Origin: an uncultured Anaerolineae bacterium
GTDB lineage: Bacteria > Chloroflexota > Anaerolineae > Aggregatilineales > Phototrophicaceae
Assembly (NCBI GenBank): GCA_934216615.1
Contig: CAKQCB010000003.1
Coordinates: forward strand, 1 to 64,000
Direction of reading: 5' to 3'
DNA: 64,000 nucleotides
Notes under the pieces: generated by a model
Seen by the model: only the letters and a program-made list of their open reading frames with translations
Database searches by the model: none
What the model was told of the DNA's origin: nothing
Position numbers and translations under genes: made by a program
Part shown: positions 44,556-52,389 of the stretch, in pieces
Numbering within the stretch: position 1 is the stretch's first letter
How the letters are laid out: the number at the start of each line of letters is the position of its first letter

Positions 44556-45372
44556 ACTTACTGATGGATTAGACCCACAACAACAAGCTGAGTTAGGCGA
44601 TATAGATAGTTTGCAAAACTTGCTCGAACAGTATCATACGCCATCCATAGAGACGACTTCATTACTCGCAAGTTTAATAACACAGATGCCACCTGTGGTT
44701 ATCATCCCCACACAACAACGCGGTTTACACTTTTGGTTCCGCCTAGCACAGTCACAAATCTCATTCATCAAGAATGGTATAGCGTGGTTAAGTGCCATTC
44801 TATTCATGCTAGGGATAGGGATTATCCTGAGCCGAGGAAGCGATATCGCTGCGATTTATACGCTTATATCGCCCATGATCGCCGTGAGCGTCACCGCAAT
44901 TGTCTTTCGTTCGGATACACAAAGTCTACGAGAATTTGAACTTTTAAGCGCTGTTCAACCCTTGGAGCTTCTTTATTCCCGTTTGCTACTGATCTTAATT
45001 TACAACAGCACCCTTGCTATTTTCTTGATTGCTTTAGGCTGGGTTCAAGGAACAGAACTCATCCTATGGAGGCTCATCATTCTGTGGATCGGGCCGATGA
45101 TCGGCCTTACAGGGATTGCGCTCTACAGTACCTTACGCTGGAATACGCTCGTCGGCATTTTTATCCCTATGATCTTGTGGGCAGGGTTCATCTCTTTACA
45201 GTGGCGTGAACAGATGTTCACCCAAACTGAAATCCCGTTTGATCGTTCGCTCGTTACAATGTTTAATTCTTCAAACAGCATCTTATTACTGGCAATCGGC
45301 ATCTTAGTTACAGGGGTTGTTTTTCTTTGGAAAAGTCACACTTGGGTTGACCCCAGTGCGAAGGCAAGCTAA
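44542..45372 (+). CDS. membrane protein: anti-sigma-like N-terminus fused to a permease-like region
   Basis: The 276-residue protein begins with about 70 soluble residues (DPQQQAELGDIDSLQNLLEQY) as in anti-sigma proteins next to ECF genes, then about six membrane segments of ABC-2 permease character (TAIVFRSDTQSLREFELL is a loop, then LLYSRLLLILIYNSTLAIFL). It overlaps the sigma gene by 14 bases and shares one base with the next ATPase gene. I infer that it links the sigma factor to the exporter. Confidence 0.6.
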   Translation: MNTHKLTDGLDPQQQAELGDIDSLQNLLEQYHTPSIETTSLLASLITQMPPVVIIPTQQRGLHFWFRLAQSQISFIKNGIAWLSAILFMLGIGIILSRGSDIAAIYTLISPMIAVSVTAIVFRSDTQSLREFELLSAVQPLELLYSRLLLILIYNSTLAIFLIALGWVQGTELILWRLIILWIGPMIGLTGIALYSTLRWNTLVGIFIPMILWAGFISLQWREQMFTQTEIPFDRSLVTMFNSSNSILLLAIGILVTGVVFLWKSHTWVDPSAKAS

Positions 45373-46217
45373 TGCTCATCGTACGCGGTGTTCATAAGAA
45401 ATTTAGAGAGATATCGGCACTGCAAAATATCAACTTAGAATTATCAACCGGCATCACAGCGCTTTTGGGGGCCAACGGTTCTGGAAAGTCTACCTTATTG
45501 CGCATATTAGCGACCTTGGACACTCCATCATCGGGTGATATTTTTTGGAGAAAATATCGCTATCCATCAAACATTGCATTAATGCGCGCGAATATCGGCT
45601 ATCTGCCTCAAGAATTGCTTCTACCTTCACATTTAACGGCATACCAACTCTTAATATATCTCGGAAAAATGCGCCTGCTTTCCGAACAAGCAATCAAACA
45701 CACGATTGAACAATTTCGCTTAAATCAAATTGCACACCATCCATTGGAGAAGCTTTCTAATGGGCAACTTCGTTTGATTGCACTGGCCCAAGCGATCCTC
45801 AGTCGCCCGCCGTTGATGTTCCTTGATGAACTCACTAATGGGCTTGATGCCATAGAGCGCGAACGTGTTTTTACTATCCTTGCGCAACATCATGCGACGA
45901 TTCTATTCAGTACCCACCTGCCCCAAGAAGCTGAACGTTTTGCGCAGCGAGTGATTGTCCTCTATCAAGGGCAAGTTTTATATCATGGGTCTATTTCTGC
46001 CTTATGCAAACGTGCAGAAAATCAATGCTTTGAAATGACCCTGCCCAGTGCTGAAAGACAACAGTGGTTACAAAAATTCCACATAAGCCGTGCGACTGAA
46101 AATGCCGATGCAATTACCTTACGAATATTGAATTCAACGCGTCCACATCCAGAAGCAAAATCCGTTTCGCCTACCCTCGAAGACGCTTATTTGTTGCTCG
46201 TTTCAGCTCAATCTTAG
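45372..46217 (+). CDS. ABC transporter ATP-binding protein
   Basis: This 281-residue ATPase has Walker A GANGSGKST, the Q-loop IGYLPQEL, a signature variant LSNGQLRLIALAQA in place of LSGGQ, and Walker B LMFLDELTNGLD. It shares the TAATG with the upstream stop. The changed signature (SNGQ) and Walker B (DEL) make it slightly divergent. It most likely works with the permease-like protein just upstream. Confidence 0.9.
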   Translation: MLIVRGVHKKFREISALQNINLELSTGITALLGANGSGKSTLLRILATLDTPSSGDIFWRKYRYPSNIALMRANIGYLPQELLLPSHLTAYQLLIYLGKMRLLSEQAIKHTIEQFRLNQIAHHPLEKLSNGQLRLIALAQAILSRPPLMFLDELTNGLDAIERERVFTILAQHHATILFSTHLPQEAERFAQRVIVLYQGQVLYHGSISALCKRAENQCFEMTLPSAERQQWLQKFHISRATENADAITLRILNSTRPHPEAKSVSPTLEDAYLLLVSAQS

Positions 46218-46262
46218 CTCATTCTGAACGTCGCCAATTATTGTTTTTGACATCAAAAAGTA

Positions 46263-46291
46263 TTGACAGAAAGACGCATTTATCGTATTAT
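46263..46291 (+). promoter_or_regulatory. promoter of the arsR-type regulator gene
   Basis: TTGACA (46263-46268) and TATTAT (46286-46291) are separated by exactly 17 bases, a near-consensus vegetative promoter. Immediately downstream a GGTTAA is repeated (46299-46304 and 46315-46320) around a TTAATTAA palindrome, a possible operator for the ArsR protein itself. Confidence 0.7.
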
Positions 46292-46324
46292 ACCAAAAGG
46301 TTAATTAACTTATCGGTTAAGTAA

Positions 46325-46672
46325 ATGGGTTCGGATTCATTAAGCACTGTATTTTCAGCATTGGCTGACCCCACACGGCGCGCCATACTGTCGCGTTTGT
46401 CGCAAGGAACGGCTAGTGTCAACGAGTTAGCAAAGCCATTTGAAATGTCTTTACCTGCGGTTTCTAAGCATCTTAAAGTATTGGAAAACGCGGGGCTTAT
46501 TCAACGTGAAAAACAAGCCCAATGGCGCTTATGTCGCCTTGATGTACGCCCGCTCAAAGATGCCTCACTGTGGATTGAAAACTATCGGCAGTTTTGGGAG
46601 CAAAGTTTCGACCGTCTCGACGATTATTTACACGAACTGCAAGCGCAGGAGCGACAAGACGATGATGAATAA
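46325..46672 (+). CDS. ArsR-family winged-helix transcriptional regulator
   Basis: The 115-residue protein shows the ArsR pattern: ALADPTRRAILSRLSQGTASVNELAKPF, SLPAVSKHLKVLENAGLI and QREKQAQWRLCRLD. It does not have the CVC metal motif of metal-sensing members, and belongs with those that sit beside AHSA1 (SRPBCC) genes. Its stop overlaps the next gene start (ATGATGAATAA). Confidence 0.9.
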   Translation: MGSDSLSTVFSALADPTRRAILSRLSQGTASVNELAKPFEMSLPAVSKHLKVLENAGLIQREKQAQWRLCRLDVRPLKDASLWIENYRQFWEQSFDRLDDYLHELQAQERQDDDE

Positions 46673-47615
46673 CAATTCACTTTCTCATGAAGGGGTTGTT
46701 ATAACGCGCTATTTTGATGCCCCACGCGACTTGGTATTCAAAGTGTGGACTGACCCCGAACACATTGCCCAATGGTGGGGACCACACGGTTTCAGTATTC
46801 CATTCTGCGAAATGGATGTGCGCGCTGGCGGAAAAATCCAAATCACCATGGCCGATGCAGACGGCAATTTATACCCCAATAAAGGATATTTTGTAGAAAT
46901 AACCCCGCCAGAACGTTTGGTTTGTGTCTTAACAGCATTTGAGGATGAACACGGTATTACGGGCTTAGAAGTCCAGCAGACAGTCACCTTTACGGAGGAA
47001 AAGGGGAAAACAAAGCTCGTTTTACAGGTGTTGGTCTTGAAAGCTGTTCCCGAAGTCGCCCTGCCACTTTCAGGAATGGATGTGGGTTGGAATCAAAGTT
47101 TCAATAAATTGGAGAGGTATATCACAAAAATGACTACGCCCAAAAAAGGTAATTTCACGATTAGTGCGCCCGAAAATTCTCTTGAAGTGGTTATGACCCG
47201 TTTTTTTGATGCACCGATTGACCTCGTTTTTAATGCGTTCATCGACCCCGAAAAACTCAAACATTGGTGGGGGCCTGCCGAATTTACAACCGTCGTTGAA
47301 AAACTGGATGCTCAACGGGGTGGACAATGGCGGTTCATCCAAAAAGGTGGCGACGGCAGTGAGTTTGCCTTTCGCGGTGTCTTTCATGAAGTCAATGCAC
47401 CCTACCGCATCGTGCAAACCTTTGAATTTGAGGGAATGGAAGGTCACATTCTTTTAGAAACTATTCAATTTGAAGACCGTGACGGCAAAACTTATATGGT
47501 CGATCAATCGGTATTTCAATCAGTTGCAGACCGTGATGGCATGTACGCAAGCGGTATGGAAGAAGGATCGGCTGTCGGCTTTGACCGTTTGGAAGACTAC
47601 TTAAACAATCCCTAG
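46662..47615 (+). CDS. tandem AHSA1/SRPBCC double-domain protein
   Basis: The 317-residue protein contains two AHSA1-like (START fold) domains: RYFDAPRDLVFKVWTDPEHIAQWWGPHGF at about 12-40, and RFFDAPIDLVFNAFIDPEKLKHWWGPAEF at about 180-210. The link between them has an ATG after a GAGAGG-like site (at about 47131), so it might also be translated as a separate second protein. These domains bind hydrophobic ligands or chaperone-like partners. It is coupled to the ArsR regulator gene and lies with several small unknown genes. Confidence 0.85.
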   Translation: MMNNNSLSHEGVVITRYFDAPRDLVFKVWTDPEHIAQWWGPHGFSIPFCEMDVRAGGKIQITMADADGNLYPNKGYFVEITPPERLVCVLTAFEDEHGITGLEVQQTVTFTEEKGKTKLVLQVLVLKAVPEVALPLSGMDVGWNQSFNKLERYITKMTTPKKGNFTISAPENSLEVVMTRFFDAPIDLVFNAFIDPEKLKHWWGPAEFTTVVEKLDAQRGGQWRFIQKGGDGSEFAFRGVFHEVNAPYRIVQTFEFEGMEGHILLETIQFEDRDGKTYMVDQSVFQSVADRDGMYASGMEEGSAVGFDRLEDYLNNP

Positions 47616-47738
47616 TTTCATCGAAGCAGACTGTACAGGTTTTCGCAGAGTGTGCGCAGCACTCCCCTCGTTGATCTTCAGATGAACCCTGCTCTGCATC
47701 GGGTGCAGGGTCATCTCACTAAACTTGGAGCTTCAGTT

Positions 47739-48188
47739 ATGAAAGTCAGTTTTGTGACCACCATTCGCAAAGACGATGTGAAAGATGCAACAGGGATTCA
47801 AGTCCCTTCAGATGTGATCGAACAATTGAACAGTGGCAAAAAACCAAAAGTGGTCATCAGCCTGAATGGGTACAGCTACCGCTCCACTGTGGCCGCCTAT
47901 AGCGGGGTATTTTTGATTCCACTCGCCAAAGAACATCGCGAAGCGGCGAATGTTCAAGCGGGCGACACGCTGGAAATCACCTTAGCGCTGGATACAGAGC
48001 CGCGCGTTGTCGAAATCCCCGAAGATTTAGCGTCCGCGCTGGATGCGAAAGATGGCGCGAAAGAAGCCTTTGATCAGCTCAACTATTCCACGCGCAAAGA
48101 GCATGTGCGTAACATCACCGCTTCAAAGACCGATGAAACACGTCAGCGACGCATCGCCAAAGTAGTAGAGATGTTAGGCAGTCATTAA
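47739..48188 (+). CDS. YdeI/OmpD-associated (DUF1905-type) protein
   Basis: The 149-residue protein starts with a DUF1905 domain (VSFVTTIRKDDVKDATGIQVPSDVI, VVISLNGYSYRSTVAAYSGVFLIPL) and ends with the YdeI-type segment (FDQLNYSTRKEHVRNI, DETRQRRIAKVVEML). Members are small cytoplasmic proteins of unclear function (bacteriocin protection has been proposed). I use the ATG at 47739 after TTGGAG; a GTG at 47652 is in frame. The leader has a stem CCCTGC/GCAGGG. Confidence 0.85.
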   Translation: MKVSFVTTIRKDDVKDATGIQVPSDVIEQLNSGKKPKVVISLNGYSYRSTVAAYSGVFLIPLAKEHREAANVQAGDTLEITLALDTEPRVVEIPEDLASALDAKDGAKEAFDQLNYSTRKEHVRNITASKTDETRQRRIAKVVEMLGSH

Positions 48189-48223
48189 ATCTTTTATTTC
48201 CTTCAACAGAAAGCATCTTTGTA

Positions 48224-48568
48224 ATGACCCCAGAAGTGACCGAATACATTCAAGGCTTGCAAGATTGGCAGATCGAAATTGCCGAAAAATTACGCGCGCT
48301 CGTCTATCAAGCCATCCCAGACGCAACCGAACGGCTTCAATATAAAAAACCGCATTTCCTCAAAGGGAAAACCTACGCTGCGGTGATCACCCCCGCAAAA
48401 GAATATGTAAGTTTCACCCTCTTCAACGCAGCCTCATTACAAGTGCCGGAAGGGTTATTTGAAGATGGGCCAGCGGAACGCCGTACCATCAAAATTCGCA
48501 AAGGACATACGACAGACTATGCACTACTGGAACAACTGCTCAAAGACGCATCCTCGACCATAGCCTAG
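48224..48568 (+). CDS. DUF1801-type protein
   Basis: The 114-residue protein has the DUF1801-like pattern (YIQGLQDWQIEIAEKLRALVYQAIPDATERLQYKKPHF, spread over about residues 7-42, AAVITPAKEYVSFTLFN). It is related to the protein at 33040-33423 but more divergent. It follows the YdeI-like gene by 35 bases and ends before a strong terminator. Confidence 0.78.
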   Translation: MTPEVTEYIQGLQDWQIEIAEKLRALVYQAIPDATERLQYKKPHFLKGKTYAAVITPAKEYVSFTLFNAASLQVPEGLFEDGPAERRTIKIRKGHTTDYALLEQLLKDASSTIA

Positions 48569-48593
48569 CCTCAACTCATTTGTACATTCAGTG

Positions 48594-48640
48594 AAGCGGC
48601 CTGTTTGAGAAATATAGATGCTCTCAAACAGGCCGCTTTT
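48594..48640 (+). terminator. strong terminator after the DUF1801 gene
   Basis: AAGCGGCCTGTTTGAGA (48594-48610) pairs with TCTCAAACAGGCCGCTT (48622-48638), a 17-bp perfect stem with an 11-base loop and a following T-run. Confidence 0.92.
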
Positions 48641-48757
48641 CTTCAAGCTCATTTTCATGTTTACATAGCCGCAAAATATAGAATTTTTGTTCTTAAATTC
48701 ACAGAATCGTGCTATACTTTCATTAATGGGGACTGCATTCAAACTGAGGAGATTTTT

Positions 48758-49027
48758 ATGTGCCGCAACATCAAGCCTTTATTTAATTTTGAACCTGCGG
48801 CTACTGAAGAAGATGTTCACGCCGCCGCGCTTCAATTTGTCCGCAAAATCAGCGGGTATAACAAACCCTCAAAGGCCAATGAAGAGGCGTTTCACAACGC
48901 GGTGGATGCCATTACCACCATCTCCGTGGCACTTCTTCGTTCCCTAGAAACCACCCAAGCCCCTAAAAACCGCGAAGAAGAAAATGCCAAAGCTCGTTTA
49001 CGCTCTGCAAGACGATTTGCCAAATAA
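48758..49027 (+). CDS. DUF2277-type protein
   Basis: The 89-residue protein begins MCRNIKPLFNFEPAATEEDV and continues AALQFVRKISGYNKPS and LLRSLETTQAPKNREEENAKARLRSARRFA, matching the small DUF2277 family of unknown function. The ATG at 48758 is preceded by GAGGAGA at ideal distance. It stands before a DHFR-like gene at a 28-base distance. Confidence 0.9.
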   Translation: MCRNIKPLFNFEPAATEEDVHAAALQFVRKISGYNKPSKANEEAFHNAVDAITTISVALLRSLETTQAPKNREEENAKARLRSARRFAK

Positions 49028-49055
49028 GCGAAGTGTGGTCACTCAAGGAGAATGT

Positions 49056-49622
49056 ATGCGCAAGATCATTTTTATGATCCATGTCAGTTTGGATGGTTAT
49101 ATTGCAGGGCCAAACGGGGAAATGGATTGGATTAATTACAACGAAGAAATTGAAACCTATGCGCACAGCATGCACGCGCGTACCGATACCGCCATCTATG
49201 GACGGGTCACCTACGAGATGATGGCCGGTTATTGGCCTAACGTTTTCAACGATCCTAACGCCACAGAAGGCGATATGCGCCATGCCAAATGGGTGCATGA
49301 TGCTCGAAAAATTGTAGTTTCTAACACCCTTGATGAAGTGAGCTGGCACAATACCTCACTCATCAAAGGCGATTTTGTCGATGCAGTCACCAAATTGAAA
49401 CAGGAAACGGGCAAAGATATGTGGCTTCTAGGAAGCCCTACCCTTGCGCAAGCGTGCTTAAAGCATCACCTGATTGATGAATATCGCCTCAATATCAACC
49501 CGGTGATTTTGGGGGATGGCAAAAAATTATTTGGCCCTGATCCGTACAAATTCCAATTAGCAGACAGCAAGATTTTTTCAGGCGGGGTTGTGGGGCTTAC
49601 CTACGTCCCTGCGGTATCGTAA
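49056..49622 (+). CDS. dihydrofolate reductase-like (RibD C-terminal fold) protein
   Basis: The 188-residue protein has the RibD-C/DHFR-like pattern: RKIIFMIHVSLDGYIAGPNG near the start, YGRVTYEMMAGYWP and KDMWLLGSPTLAQACLKHHLIDEYRLNINPVILGDGKKLF late. Such proteins bind NADPH and reduce small substrates; specificity is unknown. The ATG at 49056 follows AAGGAG. Confidence 0.9.
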   Translation: MRKIIFMIHVSLDGYIAGPNGEMDWINYNEEIETYAHSMHARTDTAIYGRVTYEMMAGYWPNVFNDPNATEGDMRHAKWVHDARKIVVSNTLDEVSWHNTSLIKGDFVDAVTKLKQETGKDMWLLGSPTLAQACLKHHLIDEYRLNINPVILGDGKKLFGPDPYKFQLADSKIFSGGVVGLTYVPAVS

Positions 49623-49634
49623 CTGTTTTGTAAA

Positions 49635-49665
49635 CATAAGGCACTGGGGTGACCAGCGCCTTATG
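49635..49665. terminator. hairpin between convergent genes
   Basis: CATAAGGC-A-CTGG pairs with CCAG-C-GCCTTATG around a short loop. It lies between the convergent DHFR-like and YjbR-like genes. There is no T-run on the plus side, so it may be a weak or bidirectional terminator. Confidence 0.55.
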
Positions 49666-49682
49666 TCCTCTCACCATCTCGC

Positions 49683-50060
49683 TTATAACGCGCTTTTGAG
49701 GCGCTCATCATAGTGTTTCACTAAGCGTTTTGGAGCGCGTCGCCTCCAAGCTGACTCAATCAAATATTGCAAATCTTCGTCTGGAATCTTTGCCAATCTT
49801 ACAATCACATAATGGCTGTTTAAATAATGATCGGTAATATAATAAATATCTGGTTGAGTTTCTAATAAAATTTCGCGTTCAAAGTCCGGCAAAGAGATCG
49901 ATAATTCCCCCTCATTACGCAGACCCGCTAAATAGGTTTTCCCAACACGGATTGCGGGCGAACCATAGGCTGTGCTTTCCAAAACTTCAGGGTATTGAAG
50001 CGCAATTTTCAGAACCCGACTCCAAAGTGATGTATTGTCATAAGTTGTATCAATTTGCAT
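49683..50060 (-). CDS. MmcQ/YjbR-family protein
   Basis: The 125-residue protein has the MmcQ/YjbR pattern (ALQYPEVLESTAYGSPAIRVGKTYLAGLR, ITDHYLNSHYVIVRLAKIPDEDLQYLIESAWRRRAPKRL). The fold is thought to be DNA-binding-like (double-wing); function remains unknown. It is a single gene read toward the DHFR-like gene. Confidence 0.88.
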   Translation of the reverse strand: MQIDTTYDNTSLWSRVLKIALQYPEVLESTAYGSPAIRVGKTYLAGLRNEGELSISLPDFEREILLETQPDIYYITDHYLNSHYVIVRLAKIPDEDLQYLIESAWRRRAPKRLVKHYDERLKSAL

Positions 50061-50204
50061 AAATCACCCTCCTATCCTCACCTAAGATTATAACATCTGT
50101 TCTATATCTTCGAGCAAGGCATTTGATATAAAATAAATTTTTCTCATCACTGATTTATTTTTTTGCGAAATCTGAGTTTTGTTAGTACAATGTTTTAAAA
50201 TAGT

Positions 50205-50210
50205 TATAAT
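50205..50210 (+). promoter_or_regulatory. -10 box for the OmpR-type regulator
   Basis: TATAAT is found 14 bases before the first plausible ATG (50224). A start site of transcription near 50217 would leave almost no leader, so the mRNA might be nearly leaderless. No good -35 was seen. Confidence 0.4.
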
Positions 50211-50223
50211 TCTGATTGGATGT

Positions 50224-50937
50224 ATGGGGATGGTTACAACCTTTGTACATGAACAAACACAGATTCTTGTTGTAGAAGATGATATAGAGGTTGCAGAACT
50301 CGTTTGTGAACAACTTGAGGCGGCAGGCTTTCCGACATTTTGGGCACAACGAGGCGAAGACGCCATATCCATTCTGGAAAATCAACGGGCGGGCCTCGTC
50401 CTTTTAGACCTTTCATTACCTGATGTCGATGGTTTTGATTTGTTATATAAAGTTCGTGCCCAGTCGCCCATTCCGATCATTGTCATCAGCGGGTATTCAC
50501 AAAACACGGACAAAGTACGCGCATTTGAAGCGGGCGCGGATGATTTCATCAGCAAGCCCTACGCTTCCAGCATTTTGATCGCGCGGATCAAAGCGCTCAT
50601 CCGCCGTGTGGGGATTCCGACGAATGTAGAAACGCGTTTGAGCGTCGGCCCAATTGAAATTGATATCACCCGCCGACAAACCTTTCTACGCGGGAAGAAA
50701 CTCCATCTCACCCCAACTGAATACAGCATCCTCGTCACCTTGATGCGAAATACAGGGCAAGTTGTGTCTCATAATGAACTCATGCAAAATGTATGGGGCG
50801 ACCAATATGGGGCAGATTTTTCCGTCTTGCGTGTGAACATCTCGCGGTTACGCACCAAACTAGGGGATAGTTCACGCCAACCCCGTCTCATTCTCACCAT
50901 TCCCGGGGGCGGTTATACCCTCACTACTGGACGTTAA
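50224..50937 (+). CDS. OmpR/PhoB-family response regulator
   Basis: The 237-residue protein has a receiver domain (ILVVEDDIEVAELV, phospho-acceptor Asp in LVLLDLSLPDVDGF, conserved Lys in ISKPYAS) and a C-terminal winged-helix DNA-binding domain (LHLTPTEYSILVTLMRNTGQVV, VLRVNISRLRTKLG). ATG options at 50224 and 50230 are two codons apart. No histidine kinase gene is adjacent, so it is an orphan. It might control the secreted-protein operon that starts 89 bases downstream. Confidence 0.9.
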   Translation: MGMVTTFVHEQTQILVVEDDIEVAELVCEQLEAAGFPTFWAQRGEDAISILENQRAGLVLLDLSLPDVDGFDLLYKVRAQSPIPIIVISGYSQNTDKVRAFEAGADDFISKPYASSILIARIKALIRRVGIPTNVETRLSVGPIEIDITRRQTFLRGKKLHLTPTEYSILVTLMRNTGQVVSHNELMQNVWGDQYGADFSVLRVNISRLRTKLGDSSRQPRLILTIPGGGYTLTTGR

Positions 50938-51026
50938 CACTACGAATTTCATATTACGCTAGACCGATTTGTACCGCTGTGATACGCTTGATTCCTATTT
51001 ATTCAATGGATTGAGTTGAGTTTTTT

Positions 51027-51683
51027 ATGCGGTTTCGCTTATTTCTCATCACTATCGGCGCTGTCATCGTTGCCTTGGTCTTCACCCTGCCCACTTGGGA
51101 ACCCACCCTGCGCGGAGCAACGACTGGAAATATTGCCTTTGAAGTGTTTCCGGGTTTAGCCACGCGGTACCAGCAAGATTTCAGCCTTTTGCTTCAAGAA
51201 CAACAAGATGCGTACTTTAACTTAGCAGTCACTGATACAGGCATGGCGATCGCCGCGATTGAGGGGTATCTTGCCCCGCCTGTCGCTGCTCCCGATGAAA
51301 GTCTGCTCTTTGAAATCCCCTCTAGTGCCGTGATCGCGGCTACAGGGAACTTCTCCACCTTAAGCCCCATCGCCCGTGCCGCCGGCTCCGTCACCATCTA
51401 TCAAGATGTGGACAATAGTAAAACGGTGCGCTTTGAAGATTTTGATGTCGCCAACGGGCCAAATCTCCGTGTGATTTTATCTGCCAGTGCGAACCCGACC
51501 ACCGCCGATGAAATGCGTCTTAACGGCATTGAGGTTGATCTGGGTGCGCTCATTGGGACGTACGGAAACCAGAACTATTCCATTGCCCCAGAAATCGACC
51601 TGCGAAATTATCGTAGCATCGTGATTTATAGCGCATCTATCGACATGATTTATACTGTTGCACCGTTGCGCATACTTGTATAG
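51027..51683 (+). CDS. DM13-domain secreted or membrane-anchored protein
   Basis: The 218-residue protein has an N-terminal membrane segment (LFLITIGAVIVALVFTL) and a DM13 domain in its second half (GNFSTLSPIARAAGSVTIYQ, FDVANGPNLRVILSAS, YSIAPEIDLRNYRSIVIYS), a domain proposed to be redox-active, in which I do not see a conserved Cys. It starts the operon 51027-53907. Confidence 0.8.
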   Translation: MRFRLFLITIGAVIVALVFTLPTWEPTLRGATTGNIAFEVFPGLATRYQQDFSLLLQEQQDAYFNLAVTDTGMAIAAIEGYLAPPVAAPDESLLFEIPSSAVIAATGNFSTLSPIARAAGSVTIYQDVDNSKTVRFEDFDVANGPNLRVILSASANPTTADEMRLNGIEVDLGALIGTYGNQNYSIAPEIDLRNYRSIVIYSASIDMIYTVAPLRILV

Positions 51684-51696
51684 GAATTATCCATCC

Positions 51697-52383
51697 ATGT
51701 CTATTAGAGAAACCGCCGTTTACAGTGTTGACCGTAATCACACCCCATTACGGCTGACAATCCTCATCTCATTTTTCGTCTTTGCTTTTATCGTCTATCT
51801 CGTCACAAGTTTAGTCGTCTCATCCAGTGGGTTAAACTTGGTGGCAATTTTGGCGGCCTTTGTGGGGGGATATCTGTTTTCTTCCCTGTTGGAACGGTTT
51901 TTACAGAACCGCTGGCAAAGTGGGCGTCGTGTTGAAATCACCCCTGAAAAAGTGGCGCTCGTCAAAAAGTCGAACGTCGAAATAGAAGTACCCACTGAAG
52001 GCGAAGTCGGTACGGCGCTGTTTTGGACCTTCGTCATTAAACGACGCTCTCATGTCCCTAAAGGCTGGTCACTTTTAGCCATCGCTTTACAACCTGCCCA
52101 CCAAGATCGTTATCTCACAATTTACAGTCTAATTTCCCCAAAAGACTTAAAAACATTCCCAAACCGCGACTTGTTTAAAGAAGTAATAGGCAATAAAGAG
52201 GCTCAAAAACAAGATCAACAAGAATCTTTACGTGGTGACCTGCGCATGGCGGGGGAACAGCGCCGTCTGCGTCAAGCAGAAAATGATCGTTGGATAAATG
52301 GGGCGGAAATGAACCTTGAAGACTTCACACAGTATGTTGAACAGATCAAAACTTTATTCCCTGAATGGTTACCCTTGCAGTAA
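51697..52383 (+). CDS. membrane protein of unknown function
   Basis: I do not recognise this 228-residue protein. It has two membrane helices near the N-terminus (ILISFFVFAFIVYLVTSLVV and LVAILAAFVGGYLFSSLLE), then a charged soluble part with many Lys, Glu, Gln and Arg (including a probable coiled coil at about 165-200). The ATG at 51697 follows TAGGAATT. It lies 13 bases after the DM13 gene and six before the PPC-domain gene, so the three are co-transcribed. Confidence 0.65.
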   Translation: MSIRETAVYSVDRNHTPLRLTILISFFVFAFIVYLVTSLVVSSSGLNLVAILAAFVGGYLFSSLLERFLQNRWQSGRRVEITPEKVALVKKSNVEIEVPTEGEVGTALFWTFVIKRRSHVPKGWSLLAIALQPAHQDRYLTIYSLISPKDLKTFPNRDLFKEVIGNKEAQKQDQQESLRGDLRMAGEQRRLRQAENDRWINGAEMNLEDFTQYVEQIKTLFPEWLPLQ

Positions 52384-52389
52384 AAGCCT

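Noticed and set aside
46440..46661. Upstream in-frame extension of the double AHSA1 gene
   Set aside because: These 74 codons overlap the ArsR gene in another frame and have no AHSA1 similarity; the ATG at 46662 has a ribosome site.
47685..47712. Stem CCCTGC/GCAGGG in the leader of the YdeI-like gene, considered as a riboswitch
   Set aside because: It does not match a known riboswitch, does not cover the ribosome site and is not followed by a T-run.
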